Assembly: GCF_042680885.1 (NCBI RefSeq)
Contig: NZ_JBHUEO010000005.1
Span: 124,001-188,000 of the forward strand
From: Siminovitchia sediminis
GTDB lineage: Bacteria > Bacillota > Bacilli > Bacillales > Bacillaceae_C
Length of the DNA: 64,000 nt
Direction: 5' to 3'
Below the pieces are notes generated by a model. The model did not search any database. It was not told the DNA's origin and was given only the letters and a program-made list of their open reading frames with translations. This document shows, piece by piece, positions 53,131 through 61,293 of this stretch (its first letter is position 1; each line of letters starts with the position of its first letter). Both the position numbers and the translations under genes were made by a program.

Positions 53131-54234
53131 ATGAGAATTATAGTGAGTGGAGGAGGCACCGGGGGTCATGTTTATCCTGCCCTGGCCTTAATCAGGACGA
53201 TTAAACAAAAACATCCTGATACTTCTTTTTTATATATCGGCACCGAAAATGGATTGGAAGCCAATATTATTAGAAGAGAAAATATTCCTTTTGAAACTGT
53301 GGAAATTACCGGATTCAAAAGATCGTTATCATTCGAAAATATAAAAACTGTGATCCGCTTTTTAAAAGGTGTAAAAAAAAGCAAGCAGATTATTAAACGG
53401 TTCAAGCCGGATGCTGTGATCGGAACAGGCGGTTATGTATCCGCTCCGGTTGTGTATGCTGCGGCGAAAAAGAAAATTCCGGCTGTGATCCATGAACAAA
53501 ATAGTGTTCCGGGTCTGACCAATAAGTTCTTAAGCAGGTATGTGAAGAAAATCGCCATTTGTTTTGAATCGGCGAAGGAGTACTTTCCTGCAGATAAAGT
53601 GATTCTTACAGGAAACCCCCGTGCCACTGAAGTAGTGGGAAAAACCGGTGTTGGTGAATTGGGGAAGCTGGGGTTAAAAGAGGGCACTCCCACAGCTTTG
53701 ATTACAGGCGGAAGCAGAGGAGCAAGGCCCATTAATGAAGCTGTTGTAAAATCATTAGCACAGCTTGCGAATAAGCCATATCAAGTGCTTTACATAACCG
53801 GGGAAGTTCACTTTGCGGATGTTAAAAAGGAAGTTGACCTGATCGGTGATTCTCCGAACGTAGCGGTAGTTCCTTTCATACATAATATGGAGAAAGTTCT
53901 TTCGGCCATTGATGTTGTCGTCGGAAGAGCAGGGGCAACGTCACTTGCGGAAATTACGGCATTGGGCCTTCCGTCCATACTCATTCCAAGTCCTTATGTG
54001 ACAAACAATCACCAAGAGAAAAATGCAGAGGTACTAACGTCTGCAGGTGCGGCCATCATGTTAAAGGAAAAAGACTTATCAAGCCAAAAGCTCATCGCGT
54101 CACTAGATGAAATTCTTTTGGATGACAAAAAAAGAAAGAATATGAGTGAAGCATCTAAAGAGCTTGGACTTCCTGATGCTTCCGACCGGCTATATGAAGT
54201 ATTACTGAAAATGATGGAAAGCGGCAGGAGTTGA
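53131..54234 (+). CDS. murG: UDP-GlcNAc transferase MurG
   Basis: 367 residues, GGGGTG upstream. N-terminal GGGTGGHVYPA (8-18) and C-terminal GRAGATSLAEI (about 270-280) are the two donor and acceptor loops of this GT-B enzyme. It adds GlcNAc to lipid I on the inner face of the membrane, giving lipid II. A TACAAT box near 53082 may be its promoter. Coupled to murB after 13 bp. Confidence 0.97.
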   Translation: MRIIVSGGGTGGHVYPALALIRTIKQKHPDTSFLYIGTENGLEANIIRRENIPFETVEITGFKRSLSFENIKTVIRFLKGVKKSKQIIKRFKPDAVIGTGGYVSAPVVYAAAKKKIPAVIHEQNSVPGLTNKFLSRYVKKIAICFESAKEYFPADKVILTGNPRATEVVGKTGVGELGKLGLKEGTPTALITGGSRGARPINEAVVKSLAQLANKPYQVLYITGEVHFADVKKEVDLIGDSPNVAVVPFIHNMEKVLSAIDVVVGRAGATSLAEITALGLPSILIPSPYVTNNHQEKNAEVLTSAGAAIMLKEKDLSSQKLIASLDEILLDDKKRKNMSEASKELGLPDASDRLYEVLLKMMESGRS

Positions 54235-54247
54235 AAGGGGCATGAAT

Positions 54248-55159
54248 ATGAAAAAGTTGATTGAAGAGCTGCGTTCTAATGAAATTGGAAAGGTGAAAGA
54301 GGATGAACCGCTGTCCAATCATACAACGATTAAAGTAGGCGGGCCAGCTGAAGTTTTTATCGAGCCTGATTCCATAGATCAATTGTTACTGGTGATGGAA
54401 ATAATTCAGAAAAACAAAGTACCATGGAGAGTCATCGGCCGAGGTTCCAACCTGCTTGTTTCAGATGAGGGTATAGCAGGAGCCGTCATTAAATTAGGAA
54501 AAGGCCTGGATCACCTGCATATGGAGGATACAACCGTTCGGGTGGGGGCAGGGTATTCCTTCATCGTTCTTGCCAATGCAATGAGCAGGAAGGGACTGAG
54601 CGGTTTAGAATTTGCCGGGGGTATTCCGGGTTCTGTCGGAGGAGCTGTCTATATGAATGCCGGTGCTCATGGATCAGATGTCTCAAAAATACTGAAGAAG
54701 GCCCGGATTCTTTTTCCGGATGGTACCGTTCAATGGCTGAGCCATGAAGAAATGGAGTACTCATATCGAACGTCGGTCCTTCAGAAAAAACGACCTGGCA
54801 TTGTTTTGGAAGCAGTCTTTCAGCTGGCTGCAGGGGATAAGGAAATCATCATGGCTGAAATGAAAAAACACAAAGCATATCGACGTGATACACAGCCGGT
54901 TAAACCTTGCTGTGGCAGTGTATTTCGAAATCCTCTGCCTGAACATGCAGGGAAACTGATCCAGGATGCCAATTTGAAAGGATATTCTATTGGGGACGCA
55001 CAAATTTCTGAACTCCATGGAAACTTTATTGTGAATAATGGATCTGCCAAAGCAGCAGATGTATTGGCTTTAATCTGCCATATAAAAGAAACGGTGAAGG
55101 AAAGAAATGGTATTGATCTGCATACCGAAGTTGAAATTGTAGAGAGAACCCAAGAGTGA
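54248..55159 (+). CDS. murB: UDP-N-acetylenolpyruvoylglucosamine reductase MurB
   Basis: Start at the second of two in-frame ATGs (MKKLIEELRSNEIG), 7 nt after AAAGGGG, giving 303 residues, the B. subtilis length. FAD-binding motifs: SNHTTIKVGGPA (about 24-35), GRGSNLLV (about 63-70) and GIPGSVGGAVYMNAGAHG. CGSVFRNP carries the catalytic Ser. The C-terminal Glu sits in EVEIV. Makes UDP-MurNAc with NADPH. Confidence 0.96.
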   Translation: MKKLIEELRSNEIGKVKEDEPLSNHTTIKVGGPAEVFIEPDSIDQLLLVMEIIQKNKVPWRVIGRGSNLLVSDEGIAGAVIKLGKGLDHLHMEDTTVRVGAGYSFIVLANAMSRKGLSGLEFAGGIPGSVGGAVYMNAGAHGSDVSKILKKARILFPDGTVQWLSHEEMEYSYRTSVLQKKRPGIVLEAVFQLAAGDKEIIMAEMKKHKAYRRDTQPVKPCCGSVFRNPLPEHAGKLIQDANLKGYSIGDAQISELHGNFIVNNGSAKAADVLALICHIKETVKERNGIDLHTEVEIVERTQE

Positions 55160-55216
55160 AGATTCATAGATTTTTTTCTATGTAGATAGAAAACCGGGAC
55201 GAAAAGGGGAATGACC

Positions 55217-55999
55217 GTGGATAAAAGGAAAGTTTTATCCTTGGAAGACAGGATTCCAAAAATAAAGGAGCATCGAAAGCGTAAAGCAAACCGACGGCTC
55301 ATTTTCCTTATTTCATTATTTTTTCTTCTTATTATTTTGGTGATCTATTTTCAATCACCTTTAAGCCATGTTGCCAACATAAAAGTGGAGGGCAATGAAT
55401 CTGTGCCCGACCTATCGATTATCCAAGAGAGCGGTCTGGAAAAAGGGGATAATATCTGGAAGCTTGACAGAAAAAAGATCGTTCAAAAACTCGAAGAACA
55501 TCAAGAAATTAAAGAGGCAAAGGTGAAAGTCGGGTTCCCTAATACAGCAGTCCTGGAGGTTGTGGAATATGATACAATTGCCTACGTATCCACAGGAACA
55601 GAATTTCATCCCATTTTGGAAAATGGTCTGATAGTAAATCATCCGGAGGGCGAGGTTCCCGTAAGTGCGCCGATATTATCAAATTTTAAAGAAAACCAAA
55701 TATTGGAAGAAATGGCAAAGGAATTAAAAAAACTGCCTCCGGAAATTGTAAATGTTATTTCAGAAATCCATTACACTCCCAAGAAAACGGACAAGTACCA
55801 CATTACATTATATATGAATGATGGATATGAGGTAACGGCAACGATCTTGTCGTTTTCTGAGAAAATGATCCACTACCCATCTTTTGTCAGTCAGCTGGAT
55901 CCGAAGGTGAAAGGAGTCATTGACTTGGAAGTAGGGTCATTTTTCAAAGCATACGAGCCAGGAGAAGAAAACGGAGAAGGAGACGGGCAGGAGGAGTGA
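55217..55999 (+). CDS. divIB: Cell division protein DivIB/FtsQ
   Basis: Start chosen at GTG (MDKRKVLSLEDRIPKI), 7 nt after AAAGGGG; the ATG two codons earlier is badly spaced. 260 residues: basic cytoplasmic part, one transmembrane helix (about 34-53), a POTRA domain (about 56-124) and the beta domain. The conserved KANRRL precedes the helix. It regulates FtsW-PBP2B with FtsL and DivIC. It is the last gene before a 390-bp gap where ylxW, ylxX and sbp sit in B. subtilis. Confidence 0.93.
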   Translation: MDKRKVLSLEDRIPKIKEHRKRKANRRLIFLISLFFLLIILVIYFQSPLSHVANIKVEGNESVPDLSIIQESGLEKGDNIWKLDRKKIVQKLEEHQEIKEAKVKVGFPNTAVLEVVEYDTIAYVSTGTEFHPILENGLIVNHPEGEVPVSAPILSNFKENQILEEMAKELKKLPPEIVNVISEIHYTPKKTDKYHITLYMNDGYEVTATILSFSEKMIHYPSFVSQLDPKVKGVIDLEVGSFFKAYEPGEENGEGDGQEE

Positions 56000-56392
56000 A
56001 GCCCACCTTCTCTATTTTAAAGATAGATTACTCGTTGGGCCCGGGCAGATAAAGTTCGACAAATGTTCTCCGATCATCTTTAATGGGGTCTTGTCGTAAG
56101 TTTGGCTTTTCTAGGACTCCATCTTAGTGTAGACTAATATTTAGCTGTTGTTTTTAGTATATAAGCATACAGCTGGATAAGAAGAACGACGCATGTTGTC
56201 AAATTTTGTTGAACAAAAAGGCTCCAGGCCCAAAATTTAACGATGGAAACTCATAAATAATTTAAGAGATTAAAAGGAAATTACTTGAATTTGCCGAATA
56301 CATACAAGTAATTGCTTTGTCAAGGATGATTATATGATGAAACTCGATAGATTCATTGATGTTAAAGAGAGAGTTGAAGGAGGTGCCGCGGA
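56000..56392. other. Gap of about 390 bp carrying ftsA promoters; ylxW-ylxX-sbp absent
   Basis: No coding frame resembles YlxW, YlxX or Sbp. The right half holds the sigma-H-like promoter at 56275-56299 and a 20-codon leader ORF at 56334-56396. GGCCCGGGC near 56038-56046 is a short palindrome of unknown role. Confidence 0.6.
56275..56299 (+). promoter_or_regulatory. Candidate sigma-H promoter (ftsAZ P2-like)
   Basis: AGGAAAT, then a 13-bp spacer to CGAAT, fits the sigma-H consensus (AGGAWWT and GAAT). It lies about 95 bp upstream of ftsA. B. subtilis ftsAZ has a sigma-H promoter for the asymmetric septum. Confidence 0.6.
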
Positions 56393-56396
56393 ATGA
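56334..56396 (+). CDS. Candidate 20-codon leader ORF overlapping ftsA
   Basis: ATGATGAAACTC opens a 20-residue frame (MMKLDRFIDV then KERVEGGAAE), preceded by AAGGATGAT. Its stop overlaps the ftsA ATG by four bases (ATGA). The ftsA ribosome binding site GGAGGTG lies inside it. It could couple translation to ftsA or be chance. Confidence 0.3.
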   Translation: MMKLDRFIDVKERVEGGAAE

Positions 56397-57685
56397 ACAG
56401 CAGCGAGATGTATGTCAGTCTCGATATTGGAACATCTACAGTAAAAGTCATTATAGGTTCCATGGGCAGCGACTCCTTAAATGTAATAGGGGTTGGAAAT
56501 GTCAGTGCCAAGGGAATTCGAAAAGGCTCAATTGTTGATATAGATGAAACCGTTCATTCGATCAAAAGTGCGGTTGAGCAGGCAGAAAGAATGATAGGAA
56601 TGAAGATTGATGATGTGATTGTCGGTATAGCCGGTACTCATGTTGCTTTACAGCCCTGCCACGGAGTGGTGGCAGTTTCCAGCCAAAATCGGGAAATTAC
56701 AAATGAGGATGTAGCAAGGGTGATGGATGCAGCCCAAGTGATTTCGATTCCTCCTGAAAGGGAAATTATTAACGTGATTCCGCGCCAATTTATTGTAGAT
56801 GGATTGGATGAGATTACTGATCCCCGGGGAATGATCGGAGTCCGCCTTGAAATGGAAGGGACGATTATTACCGGGGCCAAAACCATTCTACATAACACGC
56901 TTCGCTGTGTTGAGCGTGCAGGACTTAGTATCACAGATATCGTTTTACAACCGCTTGCATCTGCGTCGGCGGCCCTATCGAAAGACGAACAGCAATTGGG
57001 AACTGCTTTGATTGATATGGGAGGCGGGTCAACCACACTTTCTGTTTTTGAAAATGGCAGCATAAAGAGTGTCAGTGTCATTCCTGTCGGTGGAGAGCAC
57101 ATTACGAAAGATCTGTCGATTGGTCTGAGAACGGCTACGGATGACGCGGAGAAGATTAAAATTACATATGGACATGCGTTTTATGATCATGCATCGGAAG
57201 ATGAAGTATTCAGTGTTCCCATTATTGGAAGTGACCAGCACCAGCAATTTAACCAACTGGAACTGGCCGACATCATTGAAGCAAGAATGGAAGAGATTTT
57301 TGAATTGGTGAAAGAAGAGCTGAACAGAATGGGTGTGACCGACTTGCCTGGTGGATTTGTCCTCACCGGCGGCAGTGCAAATATGCCGGGAGTGATTGAA
57401 TTGGCTCAAGTGATTTTCCAGAGCCGGGTAAGGGTTGCTATTCCAGATTATATAGGTGTTCGGGAGCCGCAGTATACCACTGCTGTCGGACTGATTAAGT
57501 ACGCATATAAGAATGCCAGATTGCAAGGAAGAAATGTCAGTGCCTCATCGGTACAAATGACAAATGATCAAGATTACGGTACCGCACAAGATATACAACA
57601 TGCGGTAAAACAAAAGCAGGATAGAGATCCTGATAAAAAAATATCAACAAAAGTAAAAAAGTTTTTTGGCTACTTTTTTGAATAG
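56393..57685 (+). CDS. ftsA: Cell division protein FtsA
   Basis: 430 residues, actin-like ATPase. GGAGGTG lies 7 nt upstream. Phosphate loop DIGTSTVK (9-16), IDMGGGSTT (about 206-214), and the adenosine motif GGFVLTGGSANMPG. The C-terminal amphipathic helix (KVKKFFGYFFE) binds the membrane. FtsA tethers FtsZ filaments. ftsZ follows after 36 bp in the same transcript. Confidence 0.97.
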   Translation: MNSSEMYVSLDIGTSTVKVIIGSMGSDSLNVIGVGNVSAKGIRKGSIVDIDETVHSIKSAVEQAERMIGMKIDDVIVGIAGTHVALQPCHGVVAVSSQNREITNEDVARVMDAAQVISIPPEREIINVIPRQFIVDGLDEITDPRGMIGVRLEMEGTIITGAKTILHNTLRCVERAGLSITDIVLQPLASASAALSKDEQQLGTALIDMGGGSTTLSVFENGSIKSVSVIPVGGEHITKDLSIGLRTATDDAEKIKITYGHAFYDHASEDEVFSVPIIGSDQHQQFNQLELADIIEARMEEIFELVKEELNRMGVTDLPGGFVLTGGSANMPGVIELAQVIFQSRVRVAIPDYIGVREPQYTTAVGLIKYAYKNARLQGRNVSASSVQMTNDQDYGTAQDIQHAVKQKQDRDPDKKISTKVKKFFGYFFE

Positions 57686-57721
57686 TGACCGGGTTGAATA
57701 AAACGAACAGGAGGACATGTC

Positions 57722-58858
57722 ATGTTGGATTTCGATACGAATATTGATTCATTGGCAACCATAAAAGTAATCGGGGTTGGCGGCGGCGGAAACAATGCTG
57801 TTAACCGGATGATAGAGCATGAAGTGCAGGGCGTTGAATTTATTGCTGTCAATACAGACGCTCAGGCTTTGAACTTATCTAAAGCTGAAATAAAAATGCA
57901 AATCGGTGCCAAGCTTACAAGGGGATTGGGTGCTGGAGCCAATCCGGAAGTAGGCAAAAAGGCGGCGGAAGAAAGCAAGGAACAAATTGAAGAAGCACTA
58001 AAAGGTGCTGATATGGTATTTGTTACGGCAGGAATGGGCGGAGGAACCGGAACAGGAGCGGCCCCTGTGATCGCTCAAATTGCTAAGGATTTAGGTGCTT
58101 TAACTGTGGGTGTCGTCACGAGGCCATTCACATTTGAGGGACGCAAGCGTGCTAATCAGGCAAGCGGCGGAATTGAAGCAATGAAAGATGCCGTCGATAC
58201 ACTCATTGTTATTCCAAATGACAGGCTTTTGGAAATTGTAGATAAAAGCACACCGATGCTTGAAGCTTTTAGGGAAGCGGATAATGTACTCAGGCAGGGT
58301 GTTCAGGGGATTTCCGACCTTATCGCTGTACCTGGATTGATTAACTTAGACTTTGCGGATGTAAAAACCATTATGACCAATAAAGGGTCAGCCCTTATGG
58401 GCATAGGTGTGGCTACGGGTGAAAATAGGGCTGCTGAAGCTGCTAAAAAGGCTATATCTTCCCCGCTGCTAGAGACTTCCATTGATGGAGCACAAGGCGT
58501 GTTAATGAATATTACAGGCGGTGCAAATCTAAGTTTGTATGAAGTGCAGGAAGCTGCTGATATTGTAGCCACTGCTTCAGATCAGGAAGTAAATATGATT
58601 TTTGGCTCAGTGATCAATGATAACTTAAAAGATGAAATTGTAGTTACGGTGATAGCCACAGGGTTTAATGAATTGACGTCAAAGGCAAAGCAGCAAGCTC
58701 CTTTGTTCGGACAAATGAGAACACAGCAAACCCCGGCACAAAATCGTGACCAAAAAAGGGAAGAAGTTCCTCAGGAGCCGGCAAGAACCAGCCAGCAGCC
58801 TATTGAAGATACGCTCGATATACCAACCTTCCTAAGAAACCGAAATCGAAGAAGGTAA
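57722..58858 (+). CDS. ftsZ: Cell division protein FtsZ
   Basis: 378 residues, AGGAGG upstream. Tubulin signature GGGTGTGAAP (about 103-112), GGGGNNAVNRM at the N terminus and NLDFADV in the T7 loop. The variable linker (about 318-363) leads to the C-terminal peptide DIPTFLRNRNRRR, which binds FtsA and SepF. A perfect terminator ends the ftsAZ transcript. Confidence 0.98.
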   Translation: MLDFDTNIDSLATIKVIGVGGGGNNAVNRMIEHEVQGVEFIAVNTDAQALNLSKAEIKMQIGAKLTRGLGAGANPEVGKKAAEESKEQIEEALKGADMVFVTAGMGGGTGTGAAPVIAQIAKDLGALTVGVVTRPFTFEGRKRANQASGGIEAMKDAVDTLIVIPNDRLLEIVDKSTPMLEAFREADNVLRQGVQGISDLIAVPGLINLDFADVKTIMTNKGSALMGIGVATGENRAAEAAKKAISSPLLETSIDGAQGVLMNITGGANLSLYEVQEAADIVATASDQEVNMIFGSVINDNLKDEIVVTVIATGFNELTSKAKQQAPLFGQMRTQQTPAQNRDQKREEVPQEPARTSQQPIEDTLDIPTFLRNRNRRR

Positions 58859-58864
58859 AATAAG

Positions 58865-58897
58865 CAAAAAACCAGATGATCCATCTGGTTTTTTTGT
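58865..58897 (+). terminator. Terminator of ftsAZ
   Basis: Stem AAAAAACCAGATG / CATCTGGTTTTTT. Confidence 0.96.
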
Positions 58898-59476
58898 TGA
58901 GGAAAATGTAAACGAATGTATTTGGATGTATTCTATTTCCCCCGCTACGGCACCTGTGGATAGCATTGTTTGAGCTTCCGATCCATCAATGCTCAAGCTT
59001 TTTCAAAGGAGTAAAGCTGCCTCTATGCAAAACGGTGATGCACTCTCCCACAAATGTCACATGAGGCCTTTCTCCTGCGTCACAGTTTATTTGGGGAAGG
59101 CTTTTTCAGCTTTCAACTGGCCGCAAAGCTGCATGAAGCAATTTCACGCTGAATTGAAATCAGCAGCCGGGCTAATAAGCTTCCTGTATGGTAATCACAT
59201 TAATTGGGTACTGTTCAAGGCGTTTACCATAAGTTGCTTCAGTCTGAACGCTGATGAACAGGCACATTCGCCTTTGTCTACTCTTTTTACCATCATTGCT
59301 AGCCTCAAAGGCAATTCCTTCATTAGCCATTCTTCGATATTTATTGTGAAAACTTCTCTAAATTTACATACAGAAACTGACACATTCCAGACGAGACGTC
59401 AGCTATACTAACCATAGCTATGATATAAAAAAAGCCTGGCATTCTATGGCTGCATCCTATAAGGAGGGCCTTTCCC
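58898..59476. other. Gap of about 580 bp between ftsZ and spoIIGA
   Basis: The B. subtilis bpr/bpf protease genes of this place are absent. Two weak frames (plus 58989-59411, minus 59195-59383) lack ribosome binding sites and family-like sequence. TTTGAGC / GCTCAA followed by GCTTTTT (58969-59003) is a second possible terminator. The right end contains the spoIIG promoter. Confidence 0.55.
59377..59409 (+). promoter_or_regulatory. Candidate spoIIG promoter with long spacer
   Basis: CTGACA (-35) and TATACT (-10) are 21 bp apart, about 68 bp upstream of spoIIGA. The B. subtilis spoIIG promoter is a Spo0A-activated sigma-A promoter with an unusually long spacer of 22 bp. No perfect TGTCGAA box is seen; TTCGATA (59335-59341) and TTGTGAAAA (59344-59352) are weak candidates. 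Confidence 0.5.
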
Positions 59477-60403
59477 ATGACGATTTATATGGATGTCATC
59501 TGGTTATTAAACTTCCTCGTGGACAGTTTACTGCTTTGGTTTACCGCAATTATTTTGAAAAGGCAAGTAAGCATGTGGAGGGTGATCCTAGCAGGTCTGA
59601 TGGGTGCAAGTCTGATACTGTTCACATTGACACCATTAGCTTCATGGGCTGCTCATCCATTGGCGAAAATAGGTGTTTCAGGCTGTATGGTATGGACAGT
59701 ATTTGGGTTCAAAAGACTGAAGTTATTCGTCACTTGTTTGCTGACTTTCTATTTTTCCACTTTTTTATTTGGCGGAATTTTGTTGGGGACCCATTATTTC
59801 ATACGATATGATATCGAACTTCAGACCGCTGTTTCATTGGACAGCATAAGGGGATTCGGGGATCCGGTCAGCTGGCTGTTTGTAGCTGCAGCTTTTCCGG
59901 TTGCCTGGTATTTTTCAAAAAAAAGGGTGGAAGACCTGACGGCTTCTTCAGTGGAATATGATGTCCTGATTGACCTGACGATTCATATCAATGATCTGGA
60001 TTTCCAAATGAAAGGATTGATTGACAGCGGGAATCAACTATATGAGCCCATCTCGAAGACTCCAGTCATGGTCTTATCTATTACCCGGTTAAAGGACCAG
60101 CTTCCTGCTGTGATTCAACATTTGTCGGTGAGACAAAATAATCCCCTTGATTTCGTCCATGAATTGCCGGATGAATGGAGTAATAAAATGAGGCTGGTAC
60201 CGGCAAAGACGCTTGGGGATAACAACCAATTGTTATGTGCTTTTAAACCCGATGCACTTTATATTCATATGGGTCAAGGTCAAAGAGCCGTAAAAAAAGC
60301 ATTAATCATTTTTACGGATCAGGAATTATCAAGTGATGGCCAGTTTCAATGCATTGTACATCCGCTTATGGTGGAGCAGTCCGTGATACAACCGGCTTCT
60401 TAA
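59477..60403 (+). CDS. spoIIGA: Pro-sigma-E protease SpoIIGA
   Basis: 308 residues, AAGGAGGG upstream. Five transmembrane helices fill the first 150 residues (MTIYMDVIWLLNFLVD start). The cytosolic C half is an aspartic protease domain with LIDSGN at residues 181-186; the catalytic Asp falls at residue 183, as in B. subtilis. It cuts the pro-peptide from sigma-E at the mother-cell side of the septum after a signal from SpoIIR. sigE follows after 32 bp. Confidence 0.96.
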   Translation: MTIYMDVIWLLNFLVDSLLLWFTAIILKRQVSMWRVILAGLMGASLILFTLTPLASWAAHPLAKIGVSGCMVWTVFGFKRLKLFVTCLLTFYFSTFLFGGILLGTHYFIRYDIELQTAVSLDSIRGFGDPVSWLFVAAAFPVAWYFSKKRVEDLTASSVEYDVLIDLTIHINDLDFQMKGLIDSGNQLYEPISKTPVMVLSITRLKDQLPAVIQHLSVRQNNPLDFVHELPDEWSNKMRLVPAKTLGDNNQLLCAFKPDALYIHMGQGQRAVKKALIIFTDQELSSDGQFQCIVHPLMVEQSVIQPAS

Positions 60404-60435
60404 TTTGCGGAGAAAAGATGAAAGGAGGAAGCAGC

Positions 60436-61155
60436 ATGAAAAAATTACGTTTGTACATCACCTATTATTGGTATAAGGTACTGAAGAAATTTGGCTGGAA
60501 ATCGGATGAAATTTATTATATTGGGGGAAGCGAAGCCCTGCCTCCACCCCTTACCAGGGAAGAAGAGGCCATTTTATTAAATAAGCTGCCGAAAGGTGAT
60601 AAAACAGCAAGATCTCTATTGATTGAAAGGAATTTGCGGCTCGTCGTATACATTGCACGAAAATTTGAAAATACAGGAATCAATATTGAAGATTTAATCA
60701 GTATAGGCACCATTGGGCTGATCAAGGCAGTCAATACATTTAATCCGGAAAAGAAAATAAAGCTTGCTACATATGCATCTCGCTGTATAGAAAATGAAAT
60801 TTTAATGTATTTGAGACGGAATAATAAGATTCGCTCCGAAGTGTCTTTTGATGAACCATTAAACATTGACTGGGATGGCAATGAACTGCTTTTGTCGGAT
60901 GTGTTGGGTACAGATGATGATATTATTACCCGTGATATTGAAGCACACGTGGATAAAAAATTGCTGTTGACAGCACTGGAAAAACTCACAAAAAGAGAGA
61001 AGCAAATCATGGAATTGCGGTTTGGCCTTGCAGGGGAAGAAGAAAAGACCCAAAAGGATGTAGCAGAAATTTTGGGTATTTCTCAATCGTATATTTCCCG
61101 GCTCGAAAAAAGAATTATTAAGCGCCTTCGAAAAGAATTTAACAAAATGGTATAG
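60436..61155 (+). CDS. sigE: RNA polymerase sigma-E precursor
   Basis: Start at the ATG giving MKKLRLYITYYWYK, 6 nt after AAAGGAGG. 239 residues, as in B. subtilis. The first 27-29 residues form the amphipathic pro-sequence removed by SpoIIGA before YIGGSEALPPP. Region 2 (NLRLVVYIARKFENTG, DLISIGTIGLIKAV) and region 4 (KTQKDVAEILGISQSYISRLEKR) are intact. Controls early mother-cell genes. Co-transcribed with spoIIGA. Confidence 0.98.
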   Translation: MKKLRLYITYYWYKVLKKFGWKSDEIYYIGGSEALPPPLTREEEAILLNKLPKGDKTARSLLIERNLRLVVYIARKFENTGINIEDLISIGTIGLIKAVNTFNPEKKIKLATYASRCIENEILMYLRRNNKIRSEVSFDEPLNIDWDGNELLLSDVLGTDDDIITRDIEAHVDKKLLLTALEKLTKREKQIMELRFGLAGEEEKTQKDVAEILGISQSYISRLEKRIIKRLRKEFNKMV

Positions 61156-61230
61156 AGCCGGTGTGACTAGATTTTCCTTAACTTTTGTATAAAATTTGAT
61201 CAATTTTCACTTCCGCATCACAGGACACCA

Positions 61231-61260
61231 TGCATATAATTTCCATGCTCGGAGATACTT
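61231..61260 (+). promoter_or_regulatory. Candidate sigma-F/sigma-G promoter of sigG
   Basis: TGCATA (-35) and GGAGATACTT (-10) with a 14-bp spacer, matching forespore promoters. The -10 box overlaps the 5' arm of the hairpin at 61258-61293. Confidence 0.7.
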
Positions 61261-61293
61261 ATTTCTAGCAGCTCCTGCTAGGAGGGAAATAAG
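61258..61293 (+). promoter_or_regulatory. Stem-loop that bulges out the sigG ribosome binding site
   Basis: CTTATTTC pairs perfectly with GAAATAAG and TAGCAG with CTGCTA around a CTC loop; the only unpaired bases are GGAGG (61281-61285), the ribosome binding site. The first base of the GTG start is in the stem. The structure would slow initiation on long transcripts. Confidence 0.8.

Noticed and set aside
58989..59411. 140-codon plus-strand frame between ftsZ and spoIIGA
   Set aside because: No ribosome binding site, Cys/Phe/Ser-rich random-looking composition, and it runs into the spoIIG promoter.
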